Assembly: GCA_023443625.1 (NCBI GenBank)
Contig: JAEZTQ010000033.1
Coordinates: 7,097-71,096, forward strand
Direction: 5' to 3'
Length of the DNA: 64,000 nt
DNA from: Bacillota bacterium
GTDB taxonomy: Bacteria > Bacillota_A > Clostridia > Lachnospirales > Lachnospiraceae
In this document: positions 63,778-64,000 of the stretch, one piece after another
Position numbering within the stretch: the first letter of the stretch is position 1
Layout of the letters: every line of letters begins with the position of its first letter
Position numbers and translations under genes: made by a program
Notes under the pieces: model-generated
What the model saw: the letters and a program-made list of their open reading frames with translations, nothing else
Databases searched by the model: none
What the model was told of the DNA's origin: nothing

Positions 63778-63894
63778 TTATATCCTCCTATTCTTGTATT
63801 ACTATATAAGATTCGGGTGTCAAAAGGTATTCCTCAAACGTGGCTTCGTCAATTTGCACATATACAAGCTTGCCCAGCGGGATGTAGAAACATA

Positions 63895-64000
63895 GTTTGG
63901 TGAGCAACTGTTATGAAGCCGTTGGTGCTTAGGTCCTGTATTTTAGGGCCTTATGCACCACTACGTGCTTCATCCAAACGAGAGTGTGTTGCGAACAAAC
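63895..64000. repeat. Imperfect 106-bp inverted repeat at window edge
   Basis: Nested pairs: GTTTGg..GCAAC with GTTGC..cAAAC, GAAGC with GCTTC, and GGTGCTTAGG.CCT with AGGGCC.TATGCACC around a short centre. It could fold into one long interrupted hairpin upstream of hflK, or be part of a repeat that continues beyond the window. Confidence 0.5.

Overview
The window reads as a low-GC, spore-forming Clostridia chromosome, most likely Lachnospiraceae (relatives of Lachnoclostridium). The support is AT-rich DNA with strong GGAGG ribosome sites, stage II sporulation protein M, class B sortase, ScpA/ScpB, RNase Y, MiaB and many secreted proteins with Big-type and fibronectin domains. No tRNA, rRNA, CRISPR array, prophage or transposase gene was seen. 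Genus-level placement is inference.

Layout. 1-9.2 kb is cell-surface: a very large secreted subtilase running off the left edge, a small membrane protein, a D,D-carboxypeptidase and a class B sortase with a long repetitive acidic cytoplasmic tail. 9.3-16.5 kb is a minus-strand polyamine cluster (speD, Orn/Lys/Arg decarboxylase, speE, carboxyspermidine dehydrogenase, a secreted SGNH hydrolase, carboxyspermidine decarboxylase) that carries two alternative routes to spermidine. 16.9-18.9 kb is a BlaI/BlaR1-type pair with a palindromic operator. 19-37.9 kb is mostly housekeeping on the minus strand: DUF362 protein, scpB-scpA, phosphoesterase, a second D,D-carboxypeptidase, pyrimidine-nucleoside phosphorylase, DAHP synthase (plus strand), a XerD-like recombinase with degenerate catalytic residues, spoIIM, a Nudix hydrolase, an aminotransferase, RNase Y, miaB and a soluble zinc-binding chemoreceptor.

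38-44.2 kb is accessory. It holds a frameshifted phosphotransferase flanked by regulator fragments, then a PI-PLC / surface protein / small beta-protein operon. 44.4-47.1 kb is a convergent response regulator and 7TM-type histidine kinase.

47.2-57.3 kb is the most unusual block. An operon encodes a small secreted protein, a membrane-tethered solute-binding-like protein, an ABC ATPase, a two-fold repeated ABC-2 permease and a membrane-tethered propeller-like protein. Beside it lies a shortened tandem copy that has lost the ATPase and permease and kept only the last codons of the small secreted protein. A MITE-like element sits in the full copy.

57.9-64 kb has two GyrI-like effector-domain genes, an Ntn amidohydrolase, an M14 carboxypeptidase, and hflK-hflC.

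Structured non-coding candidates include a two-copy pseudoknot-like element (about 32.3 and 44.2 kb), a multi-hairpin spacer at 30.8-31.0 kb, the MITE-like element at 48.5 kb and an imperfect inverted repeat at the right edge.
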